Assembly: GCA_900553135.1 (NCBI GenBank)
Contig: USCO01000005.1
Location: 1-38,872 of the forward strand
Source: an uncultured Eubacteriales bacterium
GTDB lineage: Bacteria; Bacillota; Clostridia; Oscillospirales; Oscillospiraceae
Direction of reading: 5' to 3'
DNA: 38,872 nt
The notes under the pieces were generated by a model that did not search any database, had not been told where the DNA came from, and saw only the letters and a program-made list of their open reading frames with translations. Shown here piece after piece: positions 1 through 7,036 of this stretch (the first letter of the stretch is position 1; every line of letters begins with the position of its first letter). The translations under genes and the position numbers were made by a program.

Positions 1-23
1 GATAACAAGTGGGGTGCTTTATT

Positions 24-374
24 ATGCCAAAAGGGATACCAAACAAACGATACACACCAGAATTTAAAAAGCTGGTAATTGAAACAATGATGGGGGAAAA
101 GCTAAGCTACTGCGAAACAGCAAGACGGTTTGACGTAAGCAGCGATACTCGAATCAAAGATTGGGAGCGGATCTACCTGATGGAAGGACCGGAAAGTTTT
201 ACAGTGGAGCGACGTGGTCGTGGAAGTAAGGGTCGTCCCAAGCAACTGCCAAAAGCGGTGGAAGAGGATCTGCTTGCCGAGGTGCAGCGGCTGCGTGCGG
301 AGAATGAATACTTAAAAAACTTGCAAGCCTTGGTTTTGGAAGACGAGCGACGCCAGCGCAGAAAACGCAGGTAG
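24..374 (+). CDS. IS3-family transposase OrfA (helix-turn-helix subunit)
   Basis: This 116-residue protein has the layout of IS3/IS150-group OrfA. An N-terminal helix-turn-helix (residues ~8-50, with RYTPEFK and ETARRFDVS) binds the element's ends. A C-terminal leucine-zipper-like coiled coil (~80-105, LLAEVQRLRAENEYLKNL) is where OrfA and OrfB dimerise. I start it at the ATG at 24, because the earlier ATG at 9 has no ribosome site. In the family, a -1 frameshift near the end of orfA makes the OrfAB transposase. The matching orfB frame does follow here (RATPAQKTQ onward), but it is cut short, so no active transposase can be made from this copy. GC is lower than in the core genes to the right. 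The left inverted repeat would lie outside the window. Confidence 0.85.
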   Translation: MPKGIPNKRYTPEFKKLVIETMMGEKLSYCETARRFDVSSDTRIKDWERIYLMEGPESFTVERRGRGSKGRPKQLPKAVEEDLLAEVQRLRAENEYLKNLQALVLEDERRQRRKRR

Positions 375-543
375 TTCAAAAACTGAGGCAAAGACACGCT
401 CTGGATATCCTTCTTTCAATCGCTCAGCTTCCCCGCGCAACTTTCTACTATCATCTAAAGCGGATGAGATGCGCAGACAAATATGAAGAGGCTAAAACAG
501 AAATCACAGCCATCTACCACGAAAACAAAGGGAGGTATGGTTA
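344..543 (+). pseudogene. IS3 orfB, 5' fragment only
   Basis: In the frame of position 371 the DNA encodes the start of an IS3 OrfB: VVQKLRQRHALDILL, then LPRATFYYHLKRM, then ITAIYHENKGRYGY. These are the usual helix-turn-helix segment and the lead-in to the DDE integrase core. In intact copies RYGY is followed by RRI and some 200 more residues with the catalytic DDE triad. Here homology stops right after RYGY, at about 540-545, and the DNA becomes serine recombinase coding sequence in another frame. The catalytic core is absent, so this is a remnant. The 5' limit is approximate because orfB is normally read by frameshifting from orfA. Confidence 0.75.
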
Positions 544-800
544 TGTTCATCTCTTTGGTACGAAAGTACACCCGCGCACGCAAGCTCACGCCCCGGATGC
601 TCAATGAGTTGGTTGAGAAGATTGAGGTTTACCATGCGGAGAAAATTGATGGTGTGTGGGAGCAGCGACTTCGCATCCATTATAACTGCGTGGGAGAAAT
701 CACGATTCCTAAAATGCTGCCTCTTCCAATTCCTGATGTGACCGTCAATACCCGGAAGGGCGTGTTCGTCAACTATGCCCCAGCAGAGATTGCCGGATGA
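543..800 (+). pseudogene. Large serine recombinase, C-terminal (DUF4368) remnant
   Basis: The frame ending at the TGA at 798 encodes about 85 residues matching the extreme C-terminus of large serine recombinases of conjugative and mobilisable elements (DUF4368 region). It includes LVRKYTRARKLTPRMLNELV, IEVYHAEKIDGVWEQRLRIHYN and VNTRKGVFVNYAPAEIA. The N-terminal catalytic domain with its Ser and Arg residues, the zinc ribbon and most of the coiled coil are missing and replaced by IS3 sequence upstream. The fragment cannot recombine DNA. It marks the footprint of an integrated element that was later disrupted. Any start codon near 483-543 would be fortuitous. The family call rests on motif memory, not a search. 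Confidence 0.7.
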
Positions 801-816
801 AAACAATAAAAAAAGA

Positions 817-857
817 CGAGTGTTCTTACAGCTTTTCAAATGCTATAAGAACACTCG
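817..857 (-). terminator. Hairpin terminator behind the truncated integrase
   Basis: Arms at 817-832 and 842-857 are complementary over 16 bp with one mismatch, around a 9-nt loop. Read on the minus strand the stem is followed by a run of seven T, giving a classic Rho-independent terminator. The stop codon of the truncated integrase (826-828) lies inside the stem. Confidence 0.75.
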
Positions 858-1446
858 CCATGGTGCGAAAGATCGCGCCGGAAGCGGTTTTCTGTTTTTT
901 GGCGTACTTCAGCAGCTTGCGGCAGAGCTTTCCAGGGAGCAGGATGGTGCGGATTTTGCCTTTGAGGGTGATCTCTGCTTTGCCCTGTTGAACAGCTTCT
1001 ACGGTGATATACGCTACTTCGCTGACCCGGATACCGGTGGCGCCAATGGTCTCCACCAGAAGTCCCAGCCGTTCCCGCCCCAATTTGTAGGCCGTGTTCA
1101 GAAGACGCTGGTAGTCATCCTTTGTCAACTCGCGGTCGGCATCCCGAAACAGGCGGCGCTGGATTTTCAGAAACTTCACCCGGCACTCCCGCAAGTCAAG
1201 AAACTCCAGCAGACTGTTCAGGGCGGAGAGCATGGCATTGACTGTGGTCGGGGCATAGTCCTGGGACACAAGATGGGCTTTCCACTCCGAGGTCAGCTCC
1301 TTGCTGATGTCACGGCCATCAAGCCAGCAGGCAAACGCCTGGATATCCCGCAGATATTTCTCCATGGTTGCGCCGCTCTTTTCCTCCATTTGAAGATGAT
1401 GGGCGTATGCTCGGATTTGTTGTTGTGTCAATTGACGATTCTTCAT
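826..1446 (-). pseudogene. Tyrosine recombinase (phage-type integrase), 3'-truncated
   Basis: The 206 residues begin with a SAM-like core-binding domain (~1-105, with QDYAPTTVNAMLSALNSLLEF). The first part of the catalytic domain follows, with the first catalytic Arg in TGIRVSEV (~residue 144) and the beta-hairpin Lys in LKGKIRTILLP. Family members run to about 280-300 residues and need a His-x-x-Arg box, a further His/Trp and the nucleophilic Tyr. None of these is present. After KTASGAIF the frame runs into the terminator stem and stops. The start ATG at 1446 has a good ribosome site (gggagg). An internal deletion appears to have joined the middle of the gene to its own terminator. I infer loss of recombinase activity; a small DNA-binding product is possible. 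Confidence 0.75.
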
Positions 1447-1500
1447 AGAGACCCTCCCATTGGAATGATATTGCTATTGTACAGGAAGTGCGGAGACAAC

Positions 1501-1534
1501 AAAGCCCACAGCGGCAGATACCGCTGTGGGCTTT
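1501..1534. terminator. Strong hairpin between integrase remnant and zinc-ribbon gene
   Basis: Perfect 14-bp arms at 1501-1514 and 1521-1534 flank a 6-nt loop. Both strands have only short T runs after the stem. It lies 3' of the minus-strand zinc-ribbon gene, so it most likely ends that transcript. Confidence 0.6.
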
Positions 1535-1628
1535 TCGTGCCGTATTGATAGGTTTGCCACTGGCACGGGAAAGATATACGCTTATCAGGTTCTTTCCTCA
1601 TAGTGTTCCAGCCTCCTGCACGGTAAGG

Positions 1629-1832
1629 TTATCTTCTTGCCTGCGGGAACCGGTGAGGTTCTGCCACACACTGGTACAGCACTGCTCCACAGCGGCGGCA
1701 GATCAGATACTTCAGCCGATTTCCCAGCAGTCCGTGATATTTGAAAGTAACCAGGGCTTCTCCGTGCTGCCAGCCCTCTCCGATGTCTTGTGAGCCGCAG
1801 TACTGGCATCTGGTAACGGGAACTTGTGTCAT
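1629..1832 (-). CDS. Small zinc-ribbon protein
   Basis: This 67-residue protein has two Cys-x2-Cys knuckles, CQYCGS near the N-terminus and CRRCGA near the C-terminus, which should bind one zinc. Similar small proteins, sometimes labelled transcription initiation factor TFIIIB-like, are common next to mobile elements in gut Clostridia. The label comes from the zinc ribbon only and does not imply a role in transcription. The start at the ATG at 1832 is set by a gagaggag site 9 nt upstream; a longer frame from 1874 has no ribosome site. It probably forms part of the accessory cargo with the DUF6809-like gene. The substrate, if any, is unknown. Confidence 0.7.
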   Translation of the reverse strand: MTQVPVTRCQYCGSQDIGEGWQHGEALVTFKYHGLLGNRLKYLICRRCGAVLYQCVAEPHRFPQARR

Positions 1833-1987
1833 AGCATTTTTCTCCTCTCTGTGTTGTTGACTGCAAACACACAATACCGAGAGACGATTCAGAAGTCCAG
1901 AGAATGTTGCTGCTCGAAATGTAGAAGTTCAGAGATGATGAAATTGCAATATACCTAAAAGCATTGTACGCCTGACCGCATAAAAAA

Positions 1988-2278
1988 TCAGGCATCTCTT
2001 TCCGCTTCTTCCTCTGGAAAGAGATGCCTGCCCGTTTCAAAGTGATTCAATTCGTATGCCAGTTCCCACGCCAATTTAAACCCGCAGTAGAAACTGTCCA
2101 TGGAGCGTCCTTCCGCAATCAGGCTCTGGTTATCCATAATCCGCAGCACCAGTTTTCTCTCTGGCTTTTCCAACCGCTCGATGAGCTGCTTGTGACAATC
2201 TTCAATTTCCTGCTCAGTCTCTGTCATGGGCAGTGGCGTGTAAAATCTGTTGTAGAGCTGTTTCAAAGTGTTGTTCAT
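1988..2278 (-). CDS. DUF6809-like small protein
   Basis: The 96-residue product is soluble, acidic at its end and mostly helical. The pattern LKQLYNRFYTP, then a Glu-rich helix with a conserved-looking LERLEKPERKLVLRIMD, then DSFYCGFKLAWELAYEL fits small uncharacterised proteins of Firmicutes (DUF6809, from memory). There is no signal peptide, membrane segment or catalytic motif. The start at 2278 follows an aaaggagg site at 7-8 nt; the upstream extension has none. It lies upstream of the zinc-ribbon gene in the same direction, with a 155-nt gap. Function unknown. Its context beside recombinase remnants suggests element cargo. Confidence 0.65.
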   Translation of the reverse strand: MNNTLKQLYNRFYTPLPMTETEQEIEDCHKQLIERLEKPERKLVLRIMDNQSLIAEGRSMDSFYCGFKLAWELAYELNHFETGRHLFPEEEAERDA

Positions 2279-2387
2279 ATGTCCTGCCTCCTTTATAGCA
2301 AGACAACATACCACAGATTGGCTGATAAAGCCACTATAATATTTGAATGGTTCCTATTCGTTTGGACGCTTTGAAACATAGGCATAA

Positions 2388-2424
2388 AAATAACCGCAAG
2401 CCACTTTGTGGCTTGCGGTTATTT
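2388..2424. terminator. Orphan 17-bp perfect hairpin
   Basis: Arms at 2388-2404 and 2408-2424 pair perfectly over 17 bp with a 3-nt loop. On the minus strand the right-hand T run is longest, which fits a terminator. The nearest minus-strand gene already has its own terminator at 2545-2572, so this one seems to be left over from a lost gene. Confidence 0.55.
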
Positions 2425-2544
2425 CCCCATTTTCGTCTGAGGTGACACCCCAGGGCCTCTCTCAATCGGTCATTCTTGGGTTCATCTCAAGATGTCCTTA
2501 TGAGGAGTAGCCCTTTCGGCTCTCTGTTTTTTTGCCTGGACAGA

Positions 2545-2572
2545 AAAAAGACGGCGTCACCGCCGTCTTTTT
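2545..2572 (-). terminator. Rho-independent terminator of the gene at 2579
   Basis: Perfect arms 2545-2556 and 2561-2572 with a 4-nt loop, starting with A5 and ending with T5. It sits 6 nt after the stop of the minus-strand gene. Confidence 0.85.
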
Positions 2573-2578
2573 AAACAG

Positions 2579-3025
2579 TTAAAGGACAGAGTCCTCACGC
2601 AGGACCTGGGACAGGGCCCCGTCCATAAGGGAGGCCAGCTCCAAAGCGCTGCGGAAGTGGGATTCCATTTGCCGCTCGTTCCAGATCACATTGCCCTGCC
2701 AGCTGGCGTTCTGACGAAAGAGAACGGTGACGCTGAAGCTGGCCAGGGTGTTCCGGTGGCCGGAGGGCATGGGACGCTCCCGCAGGGCGCGGGCATCCTC
2801 CTCCGTCGGGAACATCCGCAGCTCCATGGTGCGCTGGGGGAGGTTGGCGTGGTTCATCAGGTCCTCCAACAGCAGAAAGAGCTGCATCAGGTTCTCAAAG
2901 GGGATGGAGCGTTCCAGCTGCGGCGAATACAGATATCCCCGCATCAGCTTATCCGTATAAGAGGTGACCGTGATCACACAGGTGTTACGGAAGCGGGGGT
3001 AAAAGCCGGTAGAAGCATACTCCAT
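2579..3025 (-). CDS. Uncharacterised protein, divergent from BTAD regulator
   Basis: This 148-residue protein has no signal peptide or membrane helix. Alternating hydrophobic strands (TCVITVTSYTD, SFSVTVLFRQNASWQGNVIW) and helices (FENLMQLFLLLEDLM, FRSALELASLMDGAL) suggest a compact alpha/beta fold. The motif FRQNASWQG, then W, then FRSALEL looks like a conserved signature of a small clostridial family I cannot name. I start it at the ATG at 3025, with a weak gaggt site upstream; a TTG at 3115 would need translation through the probable promoter region. It is transcribed away from the BTAD regulator at 3227, so regulation by that protein is possible but unproven. Confidence 0.65.
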   Translation of the reverse strand: MEYASTGFYPRFRNTCVITVTSYTDKLMRGYLYSPQLERSIPFENLMQLFLLLEDLMNHANLPQRTMELRMFPTEEDARALRERPMPSGHRNTLASFSVTVLFRQNASWQGNVIWNERQMESHFRSALELASLMDGALSQVLREDSVL

Positions 3026-3141
3026 ACAAGTTACCTCACATCGTCGGGCGGATTGATACAAGGGGTCTTTTGAATTATCATACACAAAAAAGGTTTCGCG
3101 TTGGTTACAAATCAAGATTGCGTAAAAAGAAAATCAGACCC

Positions 3142-3170
3142 TTGCTGTTTCCCCACCCGTGTGCTAAAAT
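3142..3170 (+). promoter_or_regulatory. Sigma-A-type promoter of the BTAD regulator
   Basis: TTGCTG (3142-3147) and TAAAAT (3165-3170) are separated by exactly 17 nt and lie about 57 nt before the GTG start at 3227. Confidence 0.65.
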
Positions 3171-3226
3171 GATACAGAAAAAGAAGATTCCTGGAAAAAG
3201 GACGCCGCAGAAAGGGGGAGAGCGCG

Positions 3227-4459
3227 GTGGATCGGGAGATGTGTGTGAAAGTATCCCTGTTTGGCGCGTTTTCTCTGCGCAGGAAGTTCCGGGGCCAGGA
3301 ATATCTGCTCACGGAACAGGACAGTACATCCAAGCGGCTGTGGACCTTTTTGCAGTACCTGGCCGCCTTTCATGACCGGGACGTCAGCCAGGACGAGCTG
3401 ATCGAGGCCCTGTGGGGGGACTCGGAGAGCTCCAATCCCGTAAACACGCTGAAAACCTTGCTTCACCGGGGGCGTTTGATGCTGGAGCGTCTGGGTTTCC
3501 CCGATGGAAAGCAGGTGCTGCTGTACCGCCGGGGCGTTTACAGCTGGAATAGGGAGCTGGTGCTGGACGTAGACACGGAGCGGTTTGACCGCCTGTGTGA
3601 ACAGGGGGAGGCAGGAGATCTGGAGGCTGCCAGAAAGGCCATCGAGATCTACAAAGGAGACTTTCTGCCCAGTGCCGCGGGCAGTCCCTGGGCGGTATCC
3701 ATGCGTACCTTTTACCACACCAAGTTTTTAAAGCTCTGTGTGGATACGGCGCAGTCCCTTTTGGAGCGGCAGGAGTTCGACCGGGTCATCCAGGTCTGCC
3801 GGGCCGCCATCAGTGTGGACCCCTTTGACGAGAACTGTCATCTGATGCTGATGCAGGCCATGGCAGGCACCGGCCAGCAGCAGGCGGCTATGCAGCACTA
3901 CCATGAGATCACCTCCATGCTGATGGATCAGCTGGGCGTGTCCCCCTCGGAGGAGCTGACGCAGCTGTACCGCCAGCTGGCCAAGGCGGATATGAGCATG
4001 GAGCTGGACCTGGGGGTGGTGCGGGAAAAGCTGCTGGAGGACCGGCCCAGAGGTGCGTTTTTCTGCGAGTACGGCGTCTTTCAGGACATTTATCAGCTGG
4101 CGGCCCGAAGCGCCATGCGCAACGGACAGGTGGTCCAGCTGGCTATGGTCACCGTGCTGGATGAAAACGGCCAGCGCCTGGAGACCGAGCGGTGTGCCCG
4201 GGCCATGGAAGAGCTGCGGGGTACCATTCAAAACAAGCTGCGGGCGGGGGATTCCTTTACCCGCTTCAGTACCGCCCAGTATCTTATCCTGCTGCCCACG
4301 GCCAGCTACGAGAACGGCATCAAGGTGCTGGACCGCATTTTGCGGGCCTATCAGGAAACCTTGGTGGGAAAGGCCACCGAGGTGAAGTGTAGTTTGCTCC
4401 CCGTTCAGCCCCAGGTGGAAGGGGACCAGATTCCCGGTCATTTTCAGCCGATGAGTTAA
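3227..4459 (+). CDS. BTAD (SARP-like) transcriptional regulator with degenerate GGDEF-like C-terminus
   Basis: Three parts can be seen in 410 residues. Residues ~6-115 form a winged-helix domain of the OmpR/SARP type (VKVSLFGAFSL, QDELIEALWGD, NTLKTLLHRGR). Residues ~118-255 form the bacterial transcriptional activator domain, a TPR-like helical array (RAAISVDPFDENCHLMLMQA). Residues ~275-400 resemble a diguanylate cyclase fold: RAGDSFTRF leads into STAQYLILLP, where an active enzyme has R-GGDEF-LLP. With the GGDEF signature replaced, catalysis is unlikely, though ligand sensing remains possible. The GTG start at 3227 is supported by an aaagggggag site 6 nt upstream. The gene stands alone between a promoter and a terminator. 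Targets are unknown; the divergent gene at 2579 is the nearest candidate. Confidence 0.8.
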   Translation: MDREMCVKVSLFGAFSLRRKFRGQEYLLTEQDSTSKRLWTFLQYLAAFHDRDVSQDELIEALWGDSESSNPVNTLKTLLHRGRLMLERLGFPDGKQVLLYRRGVYSWNRELVLDVDTERFDRLCEQGEAGDLEAARKAIEIYKGDFLPSAAGSPWAVSMRTFYHTKFLKLCVDTAQSLLERQEFDRVIQVCRAAISVDPFDENCHLMLMQAMAGTGQQQAAMQHYHEITSMLMDQLGVSPSEELTQLYRQLAKADMSMELDLGVVREKLLEDRPRGAFFCEYGVFQDIYQLAARSAMRNGQVVQLAMVTVLDENGQRLETERCARAMEELRGTIQNKLRAGDSFTRFSTAQYLILLPTASYENGIKVLDRILRAYQETLVGKATEVKCSLLPVQPQVEGDQIPGHFQPMS

Positions 4460-4506
4460 AACAGCGCCCTTTTCATGGGAGAACCCCATAAAAGGACGCT
4501 GTTTTT
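4459..4506. terminator. Bidirectional terminator between BTAD regulator and FAD enzyme
   Basis: An interrupted stem pairs 4459-4466 with 4497-4504 and 4468-4473 with 4490-4495, with T5 after it on the plus strand and A4 before it for the minus strand. It separates convergent genes. Confidence 0.8.
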
Positions 4507-4527
4507 GTGTTATTTCAGAAGCGGAGT

Positions 4528-6108
4528 TTAGCCCCGGGCCACCGCTTCGGCTACCCGGATACCGTCTACGGCGGCGGAGACGATGCCGCCGGCGTAGCCC
4601 GCACCTTCGCCGCAGGGGTATAGCCCCCGCAGGCTGGACTGGAGGCGCTCATCCCGCAGGATGCGCACGGGGGAGGAGGACCGGGTCTCCACTCCGGTGA
4701 GGACGCCCTCGGGGGCGGCAAAGCCCCGCAGCTTCTGGTCCATCATGGGCAGGCTCTCCCGCAGGGTGTCGGTAATGTAGCCGGGGAGACACTCCTCCAG
4801 GCGGGTCCAGGTCACCCCGGGGCGGTAGGTGGGGAGAATGGCCCCCGGGCCCTGGGAAGGGACGTTCTGCAAGAAATCTCCCACCAGCTGGGCGGGGGCA
4901 AAGGCGGATTCTCCGCCCACGCGGAAGGCGGCCTGCTCCCACTGCTCCTGGAAGCGCACGCCTGCCAGGGGATCGGTGCCGGGGAAGTCCTCCGGGCCGA
5001 CCCCTACCAGGAAGCCGCCGTTGATGTTGACGCCGTCCCGGGCCCGCAGGCTCATGCCGTTGGTCACCACCTGGCCGGGGGCGGAGGCGGAGGCCACCAC
5101 CTGGCCGCCGGGACACACGCAGAAGGTAAAGGCGGAGCGGCCCGAGGGCAGATGGCAGGCCAGCTTGTAGTCCGAGGGGGGCAGCTGGTCCCAGGCGGGG
5201 CCGTACTGGGCCTGGGAGATGGCCTGCTGGCTCTGCTCAATGCGCACGCCGATGGCAAAGTTTTTCTGCTCCATGGGCACCCCGGTCTCCAGCAGCATCT
5301 GGAAGGTGTCCCGGGCGGAGTGGCCGGGGGCCAGCACCAGGGCGTCGCAGGGCAGAGTGTAGTCCTCCTGGGGGGAGCGGACCTGTATCCTGGTGAGACG
5401 GTCTCCCTCCCGGATGAGCCCGGTGAGCTGGTGCTCAAAGCGCACCTCGCAGCCCAGGGAGATGAGCTCCTGGCGGATGGTCTTTACCACCTGGCGCAGG
5501 ATGTCGGTGCCCACGTGGGGACGGTGGGACCACTTTACGTCCTCGGGGGCTCCGGCGGCCACCAGGGTGTCCATCACCGCCGAGATGCGGGGGTCGTGGG
5601 TCCCGGTGGTGAGTTTGCCGTCGGAGAAGGTGCCCGCGCCTCCCTCGCCAAACTGCACGTTGGAGGTGGGGTCCAGGGCTCCCGTGGACCAGTAGTGCTC
5701 CACGTCGGCGGTGCGGGCGTCCACGTCCCGGCCCCGCTCCAGCACCACACAGGGCAGGCCGTTGCGAGCCAGAAACAGGGCGGCAAACAGCCCCGCCGGG
5801 CCCATGCCCACCACCACCGGGCGCTTGGCCCCCTGGGGACTCACGCCGGGAAAGACATAGGGCTTGGGGGAGACCAGGGTCACGTTGCCCTTGCCGCAGC
5901 GCTCCACCGCCTGCCGCTCCCCCTTCATGGACAGGTCCACGGTGTAGACGTAGTGCACGTCCTGCTTGCGCCGGGCGTCAATGGACTGCCGGACCAGGGT
6001 CAGCTGGTCAATGGCGCCGGGGCGCACACCCAAAGTGCGGGCGGCCCGGCGGCGCAGCTGTTCTAAATCGCCGCCAATGGGCAGCGGAATATTTTGAATG
6101 CGTATCAT
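4528..6108 (-). CDS. NAD(P)/FAD-dependent oxidoreductase (COG2509-type)
   Basis: The 526-residue protein has a Rossmann FAD-binding motif VVVGMGPAGLFAALFLARNG at about residues 97-116, preceded by a ~90-residue N-terminal domain typical of this family. Further FAD contacts appear at FGEGGAGTFSDGKL, at VLAPGHSARD and near the C-terminus at PCGEGAGYAGGIVSAAVDG. It belongs with the uncharacterised dehydrogenase-like flavoproteins of COG2509; no reaction is established for the group that I know. It is probably cytosolic. The start is one of two adjacent ATGs (6108 or 6111); I prefer 6108, 7 nt after gggtga. A TTG at 6153 lacks a ribosome site. It is a single-gene unit, convergent with the BTAD regulator and divergent from yqgF. 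Confidence 0.85.
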   Translation of the reverse strand: MIRIQNIPLPIGGDLEQLRRRAARTLGVRPGAIDQLTLVRQSIDARRKQDVHYVYTVDLSMKGERQAVERCGKGNVTLVSPKPYVFPGVSPQGAKRPVVVGMGPAGLFAALFLARNGLPCVVLERGRDVDARTADVEHYWSTGALDPTSNVQFGEGGAGTFSDGKLTTGTHDPRISAVMDTLVAAGAPEDVKWSHRPHVGTDILRQVVKTIRQELISLGCEVRFEHQLTGLIREGDRLTRIQVRSPQEDYTLPCDALVLAPGHSARDTFQMLLETGVPMEQKNFAIGVRIEQSQQAISQAQYGPAWDQLPPSDYKLACHLPSGRSAFTFCVCPGGQVVASASAPGQVVTNGMSLRARDGVNINGGFLVGVGPEDFPGTDPLAGVRFQEQWEQAAFRVGGESAFAPAQLVGDFLQNVPSQGPGAILPTYRPGVTWTRLEECLPGYITDTLRESLPMMDQKLRGFAAPEGVLTGVETRSSSPVRILRDERLQSSLRGLYPCGEGAGYAGGIVSAAVDGIRVAEAVARG

Positions 6109-6200
6109 CATATCACCCGGCAATAGTGTACCATACCTTGCTGCCTCTGACAACGCGGCGGCGGGGTTTTCCCATCTTTAGGGAGAATTCCCTTGTAATC

Positions 6201-6229
6201 TTGTAATTGCGGGGGATTTCCTGTATAGT
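6201..6229 (+). promoter_or_regulatory. Promoter of the yqgF-mtnA operon
   Basis: TTGTAA (6201-6206), a 17-nt spacer and TATAGT (6224-6229) lie 30 nt before the yqgF ATG. This is the only strong promoter I see before mtnA, which supports one transcript of five genes. Confidence 0.75.
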
Positions 6230-6258
6230 AGTACCAGATACAGAAGGGAGGCTGGTCC

Positions 6259-6681
6259 ATGCGAATCATGGCCATTGATTACGGCGACGCCCACACCGGG
6301 GTCGCCATTTCCGACCCCACCGGTCTGCTGGCGGGGACGGCCACCACCATCCACAGCCGGAAGGCGGAGGTGGTGCTGGAGGAGCTGGCGCGGCTGGTGC
6401 GGGAAAACCAGGTGGACGAGGTGGTCATGGGATTTCCCAGGAACATGGACGGCACCGAGGGCCCCCGGGCCCAGCTGTACCGGGAGTTTGCCCAGCGGGT
6501 GGAGGAGGCCACCGGTCTCAAGCCCGTGCTGTGGGACGAGCGGCGCACCACGGTGGACGCCCACCGCATTCTCTTTGAGGGGGGCAAAAACGCCAAGAAG
6601 CGGAAAAAGACCGTGGACGCGGTGGCTGCCTCCCTGATTTTGGAGGGCTATCTGGATTTCCGGCGGATGCAGAACCGCTGA
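6259..6681 (+). CDS. yqgF: YqgF/RuvX, putative Holliday junction resolvase / pre-16S rRNA nuclease
   Basis: At 140 residues it has the usual family length. The RNase H-like fold is shown by the first catalytic Asp in MAIDYGDAHTGVAISD, the GFPRNMDGTEGPRA loop, and the DERRTTVDA and DAVAASLILEGYL segments holding the remaining acidic residues. YqgF in E. coli takes part in 16S rRNA 5' end maturation, and older work proposed junction resolution; which role applies here cannot be read from sequence. The usual KRIG after DYG is changed to DAHTG, a minor variation. A clear agaagggagg site precedes the ATG. It leads an operon with ABM, EFR1, aldolase and mtnA genes, an unusual set of partners. Confidence 0.9.
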   Translation: MRIMAIDYGDAHTGVAISDPTGLLAGTATTIHSRKAEVVLEELARLVRENQVDEVVMGFPRNMDGTEGPRAQLYREFAQRVEEATGLKPVLWDERRTTVDAHRILFEGGKNAKKRKKTVDAVAASLILEGYLDFRRMQNR

Positions 6682-6694
6682 GGAGGAACCTATC

Positions 6695-6985
6695 ATGGTG
6701 CTGTTTCATGTGACCTATACCGCCCTGCCCGGCAAGGCGGAGGAATTTTTGCAGGCGGTCCGGGAAGAGGGTCTTCTGGAGACCATCCGGAAGGAGGACG
6801 GCTGCCTGGGCTATGACTACTACCTGTCCTGGGAGCAGTCCGACCAGATCCTGCTGGTGGAGCGCTGGCGGGACAGCCAGGCTCAAAAGACCCATCTGGC
6901 GGCCCCCCACATGGCCCGCCTGGGGGAGCTGAAGGGGCGCTATATCGGGGAGACCCGGGTGTGGTCCTGTACCGCGGAGGAGTGA
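6695..6985 (+). CDS. ABM-domain protein (putative quinol monooxygenase)
   Basis: The 96-residue protein shows the dimeric alpha/beta barrel pattern of the antibiotic biosynthesis monooxygenase family. It opens with a strand (LFHVTYTALPGKAEEFLQAV), continues with EDGCLGYDYYLSWEQSDQILLVERW, and then has the helix AQKTHLAAPHMARL with the family's conserved His region. Members include YgiN-type quinol monooxygenases and many proteins of unknown role; oxygen-dependent chemistry would be surprising in an anaerobe. It starts 13 nt after yqgF with a gaggagg site, so the two are co-transcribed. No metal or cofactor site is visible, as is normal for the family. Confidence 0.8.
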   Translation: MVLFHVTYTALPGKAEEFLQAVREEGLLETIRKEDGCLGYDYYLSWEQSDQILLVERWRDSQAQKTHLAAPHMARLGELKGRYIGETRVWSCTAEE

Positions 6986-7036
6986 GGGATTCTCACTCCG
7001 CGTGAAATAAGGAAACAATTTGAGGAGGATTATGGT

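Larger units (their letters stand above)
2279..2578. other. 300-nt gap at the accessory/core boundary
   Basis: I see no convincing gene. The stretch holds the AT-rich upstream region of the DUF6809-like gene, an orphan hairpin (2388-2424) and, at its right end, the terminator of the minus-strand gene at 2579 (2545-2572). The middle part, 2425-2540, has no recognisable feature. Base composition rises to core-genome GC from here rightward. Confidence 0.5.

Noticed and set aside
775..1548. A 257-codon plus-strand frame opposite the integrase
   Set aside because: The minus strand shows recognisable tyrosine recombinase domains; this frame has no domain and crosses two hairpins.
2388..2572. Two strong hairpins 120 bp apart considered as CRISPR repeats or element end repeats
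   Set aside because: Their sequences are unrelated and each has the form of a single terminator; no regularly spaced repeat occurs in the window.
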